A DNA stretch of 64,000 nt, taken from the NCBI GenBank assembly GCA_900074725.1, contig LT598459.1, forward strand, positions 196,467 to 260,466, written 5' to 3'. The DNA is from Lachancea dasiensis. Taxonomy: Eukaryota; Ascomycota; Saccharomycetes; Saccharomycetales; Saccharomycetaceae. This document shows positions 38,405-47,549 of this stretch, one piece after another (within the stretch, counting starts at the first letter, position 1; every line of letters begins with the position of its first letter). Made by a program: the position numbers and the translations under genes. The notes under the pieces were generated by a model. It did not search any database and had not been told where the DNA came from. It saw nothing but the letters and a program-made list of their open reading frames with translations.

Positions 38405-39682
38405 CTAATTTAAAACGCTGGCCTTATCGAATAGCTGCTCAACGACCTTATTCAGTTGTCCAATTAATTCCAATGAGGAATCATAAGTTGCATCTTGATG
38501 AGGGGTTTCGTATATGTACAGCCATCCATTTCCTTGATCCAAAACACCGTAGAAAACTTGATCAAGAATCATTTGCGAAAGTTTACCTTCAACCTGTTGA
38601 TTGTCTAGACCGATCATCTTGGAAATGTGGCGCAACTCCACACAATCGAAAGGCTCGATGATCTTACACAGGTTTGATTCCAAAAGTGTATCGTAAAGGG
38701 CGTTGAAGTGAGATCTGATAAGAGGATCTCCCATTAGCACCTTTTCATACTGCTTTAGAGCAGCATTAAAGTCCAGTAGAGACCTTTGTGAGTAAGCTTC
38801 CGCTACAGCCTTCATGGCGTCGATGTCCCGGGATTGGTAGCTTTCTTTGGTGTATTTCGCGTTCAAAATCGAATTGACCTCATCGATCAAATTCAGCATA
38901 ATCTTGGACAACAACATGTAGTTCAAGACTTGGGCAGCTTTCTCCTGGGGATTCGATGATTGGTTGTGAAATCCTTCAAAGGCCTCGTAGAAGTACGAGA
39001 ATGCAGTCTTGTAGTCCTTGTCCTCGCAGTGCAAGATTCCGCTCATCAAGTCGAGCTCTGCTACGGTAAGGGTTGGGCAGTAAATAGAGTTTGCAGCAGT
39101 TCTGGCACTCGTCAATGCCGCTCTTGACTTAGCCAGGTTCCTTAGTTTATGGTACACTTTTGCCTCTAGCAGATGAACATCGACAAGTGAGGATTTATCG
39201 TCTAGCTTCTTGAATTCTCTCAGCAGGTCGGTAATGAGCTGCAACGAATCGTGATACTGAGTTTTTTCCAAGTACAAAGTTGCTAGCCGAATTGACAGGG
39301 AGTGTTTCAGGAACGCACGCCTTTCACGAGTAGCAAACTCAATACAGTCCTGACAGACCTTGATTTGTGTATCCAGGGACGATGGGATTTGGTCGAATTG
39401 GTCAATCAGGGTCTTTATCACCTTAGCGGTCTTAGACTTGGCATGCTGCATCATCATATCTCTAGCTTTAGGGATAAACTCTGCAAGTTTTCCTGATTGA
39501 TGCCAGAGCCCATATAAACTTCCCAGTTCGATTATGCTCCGCTCCTGGATCTGTGTTTGGGCTTGGGTCAAAACCCCACTGCTGGCGCTACAAGACTCTT
39601 CTAAAACCTTAAGATACGCTTGTTCGGCATTGACATAGTCCTTAAGCTCAACAAATTTCCTAGCTTCATCAATCGTATCCAT
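38405..39682 (-). CDS. RPN6: 19S proteasome lid subunit Rpn6
   Basis: A 425-residue PCI-domain subunit (S. cerevisiae Rpn6, YDL097C, 434 aa) that clamps the proteasome lid to the core particle. TPR-like helical repeats fill the N-terminal two thirds (LRNLAKSRAALTSARTAANS is near-identical to yeast). The PCI domain covers about the last 130 residues (HFNALYDTLLESNLCKIIEPF, QVEGKLSQMILDQVFYGVLD). The frame extends to an ATG at 39754, but MDTIDEARKFVELKDY here aligns with the yeast N-terminus and the PACE element lies inside the 24-codon extension. I therefore prefer the start at 39682. Confidence 0.93.
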   Translation of the reverse strand: MDTIDEARKFVELKDYVNAEQAYLKVLEESCSASSGVLTQAQTQIQERSIIELGSLYGLWHQSGKLAEFIPKARDMMMQHAKSKTAKVIKTLIDQFDQIPSSLDTQIKVCQDCIEFATRERRAFLKHSLSIRLATLYLEKTQYHDSLQLITDLLREFKKLDDKSSLVDVHLLEAKVYHKLRNLAKSRAALTSARTAANSIYCPTLTVAELDLMSGILHCEDKDYKTAFSYFYEAFEGFHNQSSNPQEKAAQVLNYMLLSKIMLNLIDEVNSILNAKYTKESYQSRDIDAMKAVAEAYSQRSLLDFNAALKQYEKVLMGDPLIRSHFNALYDTLLESNLCKIIEPFDCVELRHISKMIGLDNQQVEGKLSQMILDQVFYGVLDQGNGWLYIYETPHQDATYDSSLELIGQLNKVVEQLFDKASVLN

Positions 39683-39737
39683 TGCACCCACACAAGACCA
39701 CTGTTCTGTTTTGGATTCTGCTTTGCTTGCTGGTAGG

Positions 39738-39746
39738 TTTGCCACC
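39738..39746 (-). promoter_or_regulatory. PACE element (Rpn4 site) of RPN6
   Basis: GGTGGCAAA on the minus strand is the exact core of the proteasome-associated control element bound by Rpn4. It lies 56 bases before the preferred RPN6 ATG. Its presence at a proteasome gene makes chance unlikely, although it is nearer the ATG than usual. Confidence 0.75.
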
Positions 39747-39754
39747 TTATACAT

Positions 39755-41068
39755 TTGAAATGCTTAATACCTTGTATAAGCATGTCACTTCGTCACTAAT
39801 GAGATCTAAAGACTCAATGCTTTAGAATCAAAACTAGCCGAAGGACACCTGGGACACATCTAGAGAACCCCTCCTTGTATTTCTGTTCTGAAAACTGGCT
39901 ATTGGTAGTCCGCGCTCATAGACGGCGGCCTGGTTTCTGTTGTGCGTGCAACTTAAAACCGGGGAATTTTAAAATGCACATTAACAAATATAGTTCAACA
40001 GACACGAAGGGTTGTAATTAGCATATTTCGCCTGACGCGGTAGCCACTCTCATACAATATAACCCTCAACCTGCTTCCATCCCATCAAGCTGCTTTCAGA
40101 ACAATTGGCCGGTTTACAATTAATACCTACGAACAAATGTGTTCGTAGGTATTTCGTGACACAGTATTGAGCACAAACAAGACGGGGTGAGCTGGATGCT
40201 CAAATTTCAGCACAGCTGTAGGGAGCTCTGTGTAACTGCTAATGGTTGAGAATAGTATTTTAAACATCTGGATTGTCTATCACTTTTTACTAAACAGTCG
40301 CATTTGGCGGCTAGGAGTTATATTGATCGAAGGCTGAAGTCTACCCCTCAAGTCCTGGAGAAGATTCAGATATGTTCGCTTCTCCCTTCCATCAATAATG
40401 ATGTGTGCTGGTGGCTATGTTGTTGTCTAAGATTAAGAGAGATGCGATAATCGGGGATCGCAAGAATGAAGCTCTTCCTGCATTCAAAATCCTGAGCCTC
40501 TTCTTAACTGGGGAGATTTGTTGGCAGTCTCATCACACTATCTGGGAGGTTGGCTTAAGTTGCCTGGATTCGCGGTCGACTGGAGGGGCACTTCATTTGG
40601 CACAGCGAAGAAAGCTGAGTGCTGTGGCCCATGAAGAGTAGGAACACTCGACATAACTGATTCGTCGGCTCAAAAATTATGCCCAAGTGGCATGTGTTGG
40701 TGGAACGGATGTCGTCTCCATGCTTGGTAGAATTCGATGGGATCGCAGGTGATCGCAATTACCCATACTTTCATGATTGGTTACATGATTGCAGGCCATG
40801 ATTAAGTTACGGCCGGATTATTACTGCCTAGTTTTGGGTCTAGCTATTTCCATTTCTCGCTCGTTGAGCTCAGTTTCCCAGAACAACCTTGTCTCAGCAC
40901 CGTTTTTCGAGTCGTCGCTTCTTTACACCTGACCTGCAGGTTTCCATTGGGCTAATTTGATTTCAAAATTTTCGGGTTATTTACGTGTTCATTCACCGCA
41001 TTCTATACAATCTGTGTGCTTCAGGCCAGTTCACAAGTGTCGATACCTTCAAGTCATTGAACTGCACA
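39755..41068. other. 1.3-kb divergent region RPN6/PMT1
   Basis: No gene is supported; frames at 40405-40641 and 40555-40758 lack an ATG at their start. A perfect 14-bp inverted repeat lies at 40122-40153. The stretch before PMT1 is C/T-rich. In S. cerevisiae the same neighbours are separated only by a dubious ORF. Confidence 0.45.
40122..40153. repeat. perfect 14-bp hairpin
   Basis: AATACCTACGAACA (40122-40135), a 4-base loop AATG, then the exact reverse complement TGTTCGTAGGTATT (40140-40153). No T-run follows, so it is not a simple Pol III terminator. It is midway between divergent genes. Confidence 0.95.
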
Positions 41069-43645
41069 ATGCCTTCAAAAGTGAAAGGTGCCAAAAATGG
41101 GGCGGATTCCCAAGATCCCGTTCCAGAATTGAACATTGGCAAGGGACCAACAAGACCCTATGTTATAACCGATCCTCCATCTACCCTCGGCGAACTGCGT
41201 TCTCCAACCAGCGCTAAAGAAAAGCTCGCAATTGCAGCACTTGTCCTAGCTGCTGCTACTGTTAGATTGTACAACCTTTCTCATCCGGATTCGGTGGTCT
41301 TCGACGAAGTTCATTTTGGTGGGTTCGCGTCCAAATACATAAAGGGGACTTTTTTCACAGACGTTCATCCACCATTGGCAAAAATGCTATTTGCCACAGT
41401 GGGTTCGATTGCTGGGTTCAATGGAGACTTCGAATTCAGCTCAATCGGAGACCATTTTCCAGAATCGACACCATATTATTTCATGAGGTTGTTCCCTAGC
41501 ATCTTAGGTGTTTTGACTGTGTTGCTAATGTACTTAACTCTGCGTTGCTCGGGTGTAAGGATTCCAATTGCTTTCTTGGTATCATTGGGTTTCGCTGTGG
41601 AAAACAGTTTCGTCACTATTTCTCGTTACATTTTGTTGGACTCTCCTTTACTGTTTTTTATCGCGTCAGCCGCGTACGCCTTCAAGAAGTACGAGATTTA
41701 TCCACAGGGAACTTGGGCCTCTCAAAAAGCTCTGTTGAGCACAGGTCTTGCCTTGGGTATGGCTGTCTCTTCAAAGTGGGTTGGATTATTCACTATTGCA
41801 TGGATTGGCCTTCTTTGTGTCTGGAGACTATGGTTTATGATCGGTGATATGTCGAAGCCGGTTAGTCACACTGTTATCGAAGCTTCAAGAAAGTTCGTTT
41901 TTCTACTAATAGTGCCAGCTGTTTTGTACATTGCATTTTTTTACATGCATTTCGAGACATTGACGCTGCACTCCGATGGAGCAGGATTCTTTTCATCTGC
42001 ATTCAGAACTTCTCTACAGGGTAACACTATACCCAAAGATATTCTGGCCGATGTTGGGATCGGATCTGTTGTTTCAATTCGCCACATCGCCACCATGGGG
42101 GGATATCTACATTCTCATGACCATATGCTGGAAAAAGGCTCTCAACAACAACAAATTACACTTTACCCTCATTTAGACGGTAACAACGATTGGTTGGTCG
42201 AGCTACATGACAAGCCAAATACACCAGTTACGTCATTCGAAGGGTTGATGGATGGCACTACGATCAAACTGAAGCATGTTAGCACCCAGCGCAGGCTGCA
42301 CTCCCATGATCATAAAGCTCCCGTTTCTGAAAGTTCTGATTGGCAAAAAGAAGTCTCGGGGTACGGTTTTGAAGGTTTTGAAGGCGATGCTAATGACAAC
42401 TGGGTGATCGAAATTGATCAGGATGCATCTGTACCCGGCGAAGCTCAAAAGCGCGTTAAGGCGTTGGACACAAAATTCCGTTTGAGACATACGTTTATGA
42501 ACTGCCATCTATTTTCCCACGAAGTAAAATTGCCAAAGTGGGGATTTGAGCAACAAGAAGTTACATGCGCTAGTCAAGGGAAACAACATTTGACCCTATG
42601 GTATATTGAGGGAAACACACACCCCCTGTTGCCTCAGGATGCCGAACGAGTTTCTTACAAAATGCCTGGATTTTTAGGTAAATTCCTAGAGTCTCATCAA
42701 AGAATGTGGCACATCAACAAAAACTTGGTAGAGCCTCACATCTATGAATCTAAGCCTTATACATGGCCTCTTTTGATGCGCGGCATCAATTACTGGGGTG
42801 AAAATCACAAACAAGTTTACCTTTTGGGAAACGCAATTATGTGGTGGTCCGTAACGGCCTTTATTGGTTTATTTGCCGTTCTAGTACTTGGAGAATTAAT
42901 TTCGTGGCAACTTGGATTCAAGATCCTACAAGATTCGAAGGTTGTCAATTTTCACATCCAAGTGGTACATTATTTACTTGGTTACGCTCTACACTATGCA
43001 CCCTCCTTTTTGATGGGTCGTCAGTTGTTCTTGCACCACTATTTGGCTGCATATTATTTCGGAATTCTCGCGTTCGCTCATGCTTTGGAAATTGTCGTAA
43101 CCTACGTTTTCCGTAAAAGGGAAGTGTATGGCTATGTTATTGCGGGAACCTTTGTCAGCGGCGTCGTGTACTTTTTCCTTTCATACCGTGCAATCATCTA
43201 TGGTACGCCGTGGACTTCCGAGCTATGTGAGAAGTCGAAGTGGGTTTCTGGTTGGGACTATTCTTGTCATAATTACCTGTCATCTTACGATGACTATAAG
43301 AACCTTGAAACGAAACAGCAACAAGAAGCATTATATCCCTCACATACGGTTGAAGCAGATAGTCAGCCTACTGGCAGTTCAATATCTCCTGACAACGTCG
43401 CTCAGGGGGCTCTTGAGGATACGCCTCATGAAGTACTTGAAAACGCACCTGAAGACATCCCACAACCAGATTCCAACAACGAGGCTCAAGAATTTGACGT
43501 TGATGAAATCATGGCTTCACCTGGTTTGAAGAAATTTATCGACCAATTTGGTAATGAATTGCCTTTTGATGTTGTAAAGGATGTTTTGGGCAATGGAGGC
43601 TCGGTATTAAGCGTAGAGCACCGGTCTCATACCGATATTATTTAG
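41069..43645 (+). CDS. PMT1: protein O-mannosyltransferase Pmt1
   Basis: An 858-residue ER membrane enzyme (S. cerevisiae Pmt1, YDL095W, 817 aa) that transfers mannose from dolichol-phosphate-mannose to Ser/Thr, usually as a Pmt1-Pmt2 dimer. The catalytic luminal loop has FDEVHFGGFASKY and FTDVHPPLAKMLF with the DE motif. Several N-terminal spans follow. The large luminal loop carries MIR repeats (SIRHIATMGGYLHSHDH, VSTQRRLHSHDHK, FRLRHTFMNCHLFSHEV), then four C-terminal spans. The C-terminal tail of ~100 residues is acidic and longer than in yeast. The open frame reaches a GTG at 40985; this ATG is the first, giving MPSKVKG. Confidence 0.95.
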   Translation: MPSKVKGAKNGADSQDPVPELNIGKGPTRPYVITDPPSTLGELRSPTSAKEKLAIAALVLAAATVRLYNLSHPDSVVFDEVHFGGFASKYIKGTFFTDVHPPLAKMLFATVGSIAGFNGDFEFSSIGDHFPESTPYYFMRLFPSILGVLTVLLMYLTLRCSGVRIPIAFLVSLGFAVENSFVTISRYILLDSPLLFFIASAAYAFKKYEIYPQGTWASQKALLSTGLALGMAVSSKWVGLFTIAWIGLLCVWRLWFMIGDMSKPVSHTVIEASRKFVFLLIVPAVLYIAFFYMHFETLTLHSDGAGFFSSAFRTSLQGNTIPKDILADVGIGSVVSIRHIATMGGYLHSHDHMLEKGSQQQQITLYPHLDGNNDWLVELHDKPNTPVTSFEGLMDGTTIKLKHVSTQRRLHSHDHKAPVSESSDWQKEVSGYGFEGFEGDANDNWVIEIDQDASVPGEAQKRVKALDTKFRLRHTFMNCHLFSHEVKLPKWGFEQQEVTCASQGKQHLTLWYIEGNTHPLLPQDAERVSYKMPGFLGKFLESHQRMWHINKNLVEPHIYESKPYTWPLLMRGINYWGENHKQVYLLGNAIMWWSVTAFIGLFAVLVLGELISWQLGFKILQDSKVVNFHIQVVHYLLGYALHYAPSFLMGRQLFLHHYLAAYYFGILAFAHALEIVVTYVFRKREVYGYVIAGTFVSGVVYFFLSYRAIIYGTPWTSELCEKSKWVSGWDYSCHNYLSSYDDYKNLETKQQQEALYPSHTVEADSQPTGSSISPDNVAQGALEDTPHEVLENAPEDIPQPDSNNEAQEFDVDEIMASPGLKKFIDQFGNELPFDVVKDVLGNGGSVLSVEHRSHTDII

Positions 43646-43748
43646 TTACGCCCCTCATAGTTAAATTTTTACGCAAACTATATAACCTTGTCGAAAGTGC
43701 AAGACACTGTCAAATCCTGAAGCATTGACCATGCTGCTGCTGATTTCT

Positions 43749-45668
43749 TCACTCTTCTAAAGAGTCGTCATCTTCATCTAATATGAAAACACCGTTATGT
43801 TTCAACTGTCTTGCTTTCATAGTTTTCTTGTAATACCTTATTGTGATCAAAACAAGATTCATCAGTGCCACAAGGATGGCAAATTTCTTTACAATATCGA
43901 ATGTATAGGAGTAGCAGAGGGAGCCCTTGTCGCACACAGAATCGTTTGGGCTGGTGTTCTCTGAAAGATCGTTTGCGAACAGTGCTGAAAACAGTTTGAC
44001 ACTTATAATGCCACCGGTAGTGCAAAGACCCCAAATAGTACTAAACCCCTCCGTTCCAAACTGATCTGCAATTATTGCAGGAAAGGTTCCAAATGTTATT
44101 CCAAAAGCAAATCCAAATATGAATGAGGTTATTGAAACGTTTTTGATAAAGAAAATGTTCTGTGTGCTCTCGGATTTGGTCACAGAAGATATATCCGAGA
44201 TTAGTTGTTGGGAGCCATAAAACATCAAAGCACACGCCACTAAAATGCACCATTCTCTTTGGGCCCTTAGTCTTTTAACCAGTAAATCTGAAACAGGGCC
44301 GGAACAAATTCTTCCTGCAAAAGACATGATGGATATAATAGACACTTGCAGTGATTGAATGGCTTTGATATTGACCTTAGCATCTGGATTGGAGTGCACT
44401 AGAGCTTCGACAACGAACCCGACGGAGTAGATATAAGTTTGACCAATGCCTTGCAATGTGGCCAATATTAAGTAGTATGCCATGAACTTTGGTTGCGTAA
44501 CTGTTTGATAGATATGGTTGTCTCGAAAAGACTTTTTGATTTCTTGTTCAGCAATAAAAGGTTCCGTTGCTGGCTCCATTTCCTCTTGGATTATAGGAGC
44601 TTGTGTGGAAGAAGATTGCTTAAGCAAAGAATCTCGTCTATCAGACTGGACGAGAGCTCTTGGATTTGGCGTCTCTGGGAGTGAAACGGGGACAGAAGAA
44701 GGTCCAGTGTAATCTTGTTGGCTAGAACTAGGAATTCCGTCAGCTGAGGAAAACGAAATATTGGAATCTGATGGTCTGGCTTTACCCCAACCCCAAAACG
44801 ACAAAGATCCCGGTAATTCTTTGGCCCAGACGTATGAGTTGTTGTTCTTGTTAACCGATCCAAATGAAAGAAGAGAGTCATCTGAATTCGAAATTCTCGA
44901 CATTGAACGCTTCATTAGCGACCGATAGTTACCAAAGGAGTCTCTAGAGTCACGTTTTGAGGAACGCGAGCCGCTGATGTTAATCGGTTGTGGAAGTTGA
45001 CTTGCATTTGAGGCGGCATCTGCAAGGGCCAAATTCAATGACGAGCTTCCTTCGGAAGACACCGATGAGTTGGCTCGCTTATGGATTTTTCTATGAGTGA
45101 CCAGAATTCGCAGAGTAAAACATCCTACCAAGATCAAGCACGAACACACCACCATTAAAAAGGTGAAGACCTCATCCACGCGATCTTGAAATAGCCACGC
45201 ACATATAGAAGAATACAAGAGTCCCGCCAGTGCGTAGAGTGACACGGGAAATGCTCCTGCTGTGCCCCTGTGCTTGGGAAAATTGGTTGTGCAGCATTTC
45301 ACTGACGCGTAGAAGCCGGAAACAGATCCAAAACCCACCAAAACCAAAGCCACTGATATTATCCAGAGACTAGATTCCCCTCGTATGTAGCACCATCTGA
45401 GAATCCCATAGGCTAAAAATGTGCAAAAGGCCCCCAAGCCGCATGACGCCTGGGGGTTTTTGTCTATGATTATACCAGCCAGAAACCCAAGAGCACCCGA
45501 TCCGATTGTCATGGAGAATGACAACGTACTTGACTGTGAAATTGGAATCTTGCATCTTTCCAGGAGTTGAGGAGCATAGAAACTGAACAAATAGGGCGTT
45601 CCTGCGCCCAGGGCGACAAGATTACTTCCTATGAAGCAACCCAGCAGCTGCGTTTTTGAAGGAGCCAT
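43749..45668 (-). CDS. MFS-type membrane protein, YMR155W ortholog
   Basis: A 639-residue transporter of the major facilitator superfamily, matching the uncharacterised S. cerevisiae YMR155W (547 aa) over both ends: GSNLVALGAGTPYLFSFYAP near the start, VSGFYASVKCCTTNFPKHRG in the first half, and FGTFPAIIADQFGTEG in the second. Twelve spans are expected, six on each side of a central cytosolic loop of about 180 residues that is Ser-rich and longer than in yeast. Nodulin-like and monocarboxylate-porter families are relatives; the substrate is unknown. The frame is open to a TTG at 45743, but this ATG (MAPSKTQLLGC) leads directly into the first span. Its position beyond TPP1, RPN6 and PMT1 fits the mixed YMR/YDL order. 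Confidence 0.88.
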   Translation of the reverse strand: MAPSKTQLLGCFIGSNLVALGAGTPYLFSFYAPQLLERCKIPISQSSTLSFSMTIGSGALGFLAGIIIDKNPQASCGLGAFCTFLAYGILRWCYIRGESSLWIISVALVLVGFGSVSGFYASVKCCTTNFPKHRGTAGAFPVSLYALAGLLYSSICAWLFQDRVDEVFTFLMVVCSCLILVGCFTLRILVTHRKIHKRANSSVSSEGSSSLNLALADAASNASQLPQPINISGSRSSKRDSRDSFGNYRSLMKRSMSRISNSDDSLLSFGSVNKNNNSYVWAKELPGSLSFWGWGKARPSDSNISFSSADGIPSSSQQDYTGPSSVPVSLPETPNPRALVQSDRRDSLLKQSSSTQAPIIQEEMEPATEPFIAEQEIKKSFRDNHIYQTVTQPKFMAYYLILATLQGIGQTYIYSVGFVVEALVHSNPDAKVNIKAIQSLQVSIISIMSFAGRICSGPVSDLLVKRLRAQREWCILVACALMFYGSQQLISDISSVTKSESTQNIFFIKNVSITSFIFGFAFGITFGTFPAIIADQFGTEGFSTIWGLCTTGGIISVKLFSALFANDLSENTSPNDSVCDKGSLCYSYTFDIVKKFAILVALMNLVLITIRYYKKTMKARQLKHNGVFILDEDDDSLEE

Positions 45669-47046
45669 TATGACGTGGGTGCCGAGGAGTTTCACACAGC
45701 TGTTAGTTCTAGGGTTCTTACAGAAATAATCTGGTCTTACCAAATTTTACAATAATGGAATTGGCAACCTCCAGGTAAAACGCCCGGGATTCCTCACAGT
45801 TTTAATTTTACCACGGCTTCTTGAGTCCCTTGGATATGTCAATCAACCTGTCAAGTCTTAGGTTTCGAGGTCACTCTAATGAGAACTACTTTCGCTGTTG
45901 GTAAATATACTGTATATCTTGGGACGTTTTAGGATGTTTTCTTTATTGTTATCGCGATAGCTCGCTCATCTGCGAACTTCGCTTACCTAAGCGATGGGCA
46001 AAGCGGGAGCTCAAAGGGTCGCGAAAACCACGGCCGAGTCGTTGGAGCTAGACAGTCAAGGTGATTGTAGAAGACAGGGCCAGCTGTATGACTACTACCA
46101 AAGGATTGGAATGGACGTAGAGAAGCCTTTGCATAGCACGAAAAACAAAAATTTATGGGAAAAAGCGGGACAGGGCGACCAGCAAATCGAGTGTAGCGTG
46201 CCCTACCTCTGTTCCTATTGGAAGACGTGATATTCAAACGCATTTGTTGGTAGTTCAGGATCTCACGCATCTCCCTGCCCAATGATAGAAAAAGTGCACG
46301 ATCTGACGTTAATCTATCCGGATAAAGATATAGCACTTTCTTCCCAGCGGCTTGGATGGTGTTGAAGCTTTAATAAACTTACGTGTAAGTTACAGCAGCG
46401 CAGGGCGGCCTAGGTCGGGGAGTAGTGCTTTCTTCCTCTGCCCCTATGGTTTCGTACCGAATAAAAAAGGTGTGCTTCTCTAATGACACACTAGTCAACT
46501 CCCACGTAAAAATGAAGTTGCAGCCTCGGTAGGTGTGTAAATCATCATTATTGTTGAAGCTTACTGCGTCTTGTGATTCAATCTATGAGTCTAGGTAATT
46601 CTGAGACCAAATAATGCCAAAAATCCCAGCTTCTCTAAAGCGAGGGTCGTTACAGGAGCTCTTTCTTGTTTTCTCATGCTTTTGATTGAAGAAACGCCCC
46701 ACTTTTGTCGTAAGTTCTCTCCCCATCCTCTCTTCCCCTTCCTTCGGCGGCAATCGTTGAATAATGGCATGGGTTCTTTTTGGTACTAAAGTGAGCTCAA
46801 GAGAAAGACAAATCAAGCTTCTCAATCCTATTACAGAAAATGGCTTGACCCAGTAGTCGCTGGCATAACCAAAGTTCAGCTTAGTGTATGCTGACGCCAG
46901 TTGACCGTGCCTTAATCAACGTTGGCATGTATTGATGGTCGTCTACAATGCTCGATTCGAATTAAAAGTTATTCAGATATAACAGTCAGTAAGTACTAAG
47001 ACAATCATCCGTCTGTGCAAGTCATAAAAAATCGTTCGCTCGAAAG
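45669..47046. other. 1.4-kb divergent region YMR155W/SRP14
   Basis: An ATG-started 78-codon frame at 45994-46230 (MGKAGAQRVAKTTAE) is present, with an open frame on the opposite strand as well; neither is recognised. S. cerevisiae has PMT5 between PMT1 and SRP14; no PMT5 or trace of one is visible here. Confidence 0.4.
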
Positions 47047-47514
47047 ATGAGTGACTCAGGCCGCGTTTCCCCGGAGGCATTTTTGAAAGTGGTTCCTCCT
47101 TTGTTTGAGGCCGCCAACCAGTCGAAACAATCTATACATCTGTCCATAAAGAGGCTGGTAGAAAGAAATCTGATAGAGGGAAATGACGAGTTCAATGCAT
47201 CAGAATTACCACTTTCAGATGTTTCCATGAAATCCCAATTCACAGAAGTACCTCAAGGGGCTAGAAACAAACAATACGACGTTCTGGTGCGAATCAAAAA
47301 GGGCCATGGTGATTCTGTGTCCAAACACTCTACAGTGGTAAAAGCCGACCAACTTGACAAGTTTTGGAAAGACTACTCATCTGCGATAAAAGGCGGTATG
47401 ATTGGCTTGGTAAAGAAAAAAAGAACAAGAACAAGAAGGTCAGGAAGTCTGCGAGGAAATGAACGAATAGAATGTTCAAGAAAATGGCAATCGGCCCGGA
47501 AATTTTTGCATTGA
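47047..47514 (+). CDS. SRP14: signal recognition particle subunit Srp14
   Basis: A 155-residue SRP Alu-domain protein (S. cerevisiae Srp14, 146 aa), binding scR1 RNA and slowing elongation during co-translational targeting. The opening SGRVSPEAFLKVVPPLFEAA and the core HSTVVKADQLDKFWKDYSSAIKGGMIGLVKKK match yeast well. After the A7 run at 47416-47422 the frame continues as RTRTRRSGSLRGNERIECS..., whereas the frame one base over codes KKNKNKKVRKSARK and then stops, much closer to the lysine-rich tail of the family. This suggests a one-base slip or a sequence error. The core call is secure; the C-terminal ~33 residues are doubtful. Confidence 0.92.
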   Translation: MSDSGRVSPEAFLKVVPPLFEAANQSKQSIHLSIKRLVERNLIEGNDEFNASELPLSDVSMKSQFTEVPQGARNKQYDVLVRIKKGHGDSVSKHSTVVKADQLDKFWKDYSSAIKGGMIGLVKKKRTRTRRSGSLRGNERIECSRKWQSARKFLH

Positions 47515-47549
47515 ATTTCACCACCTCGGTGTCACGTACATTTAGTAAA

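Noticed and set aside
45994-46230. ATG-started 78-codon frame between YMR155W and SRP14
   Set aside because: No recognisable domain, and the opposite strand is open over the same bases; composition alone is not enough.
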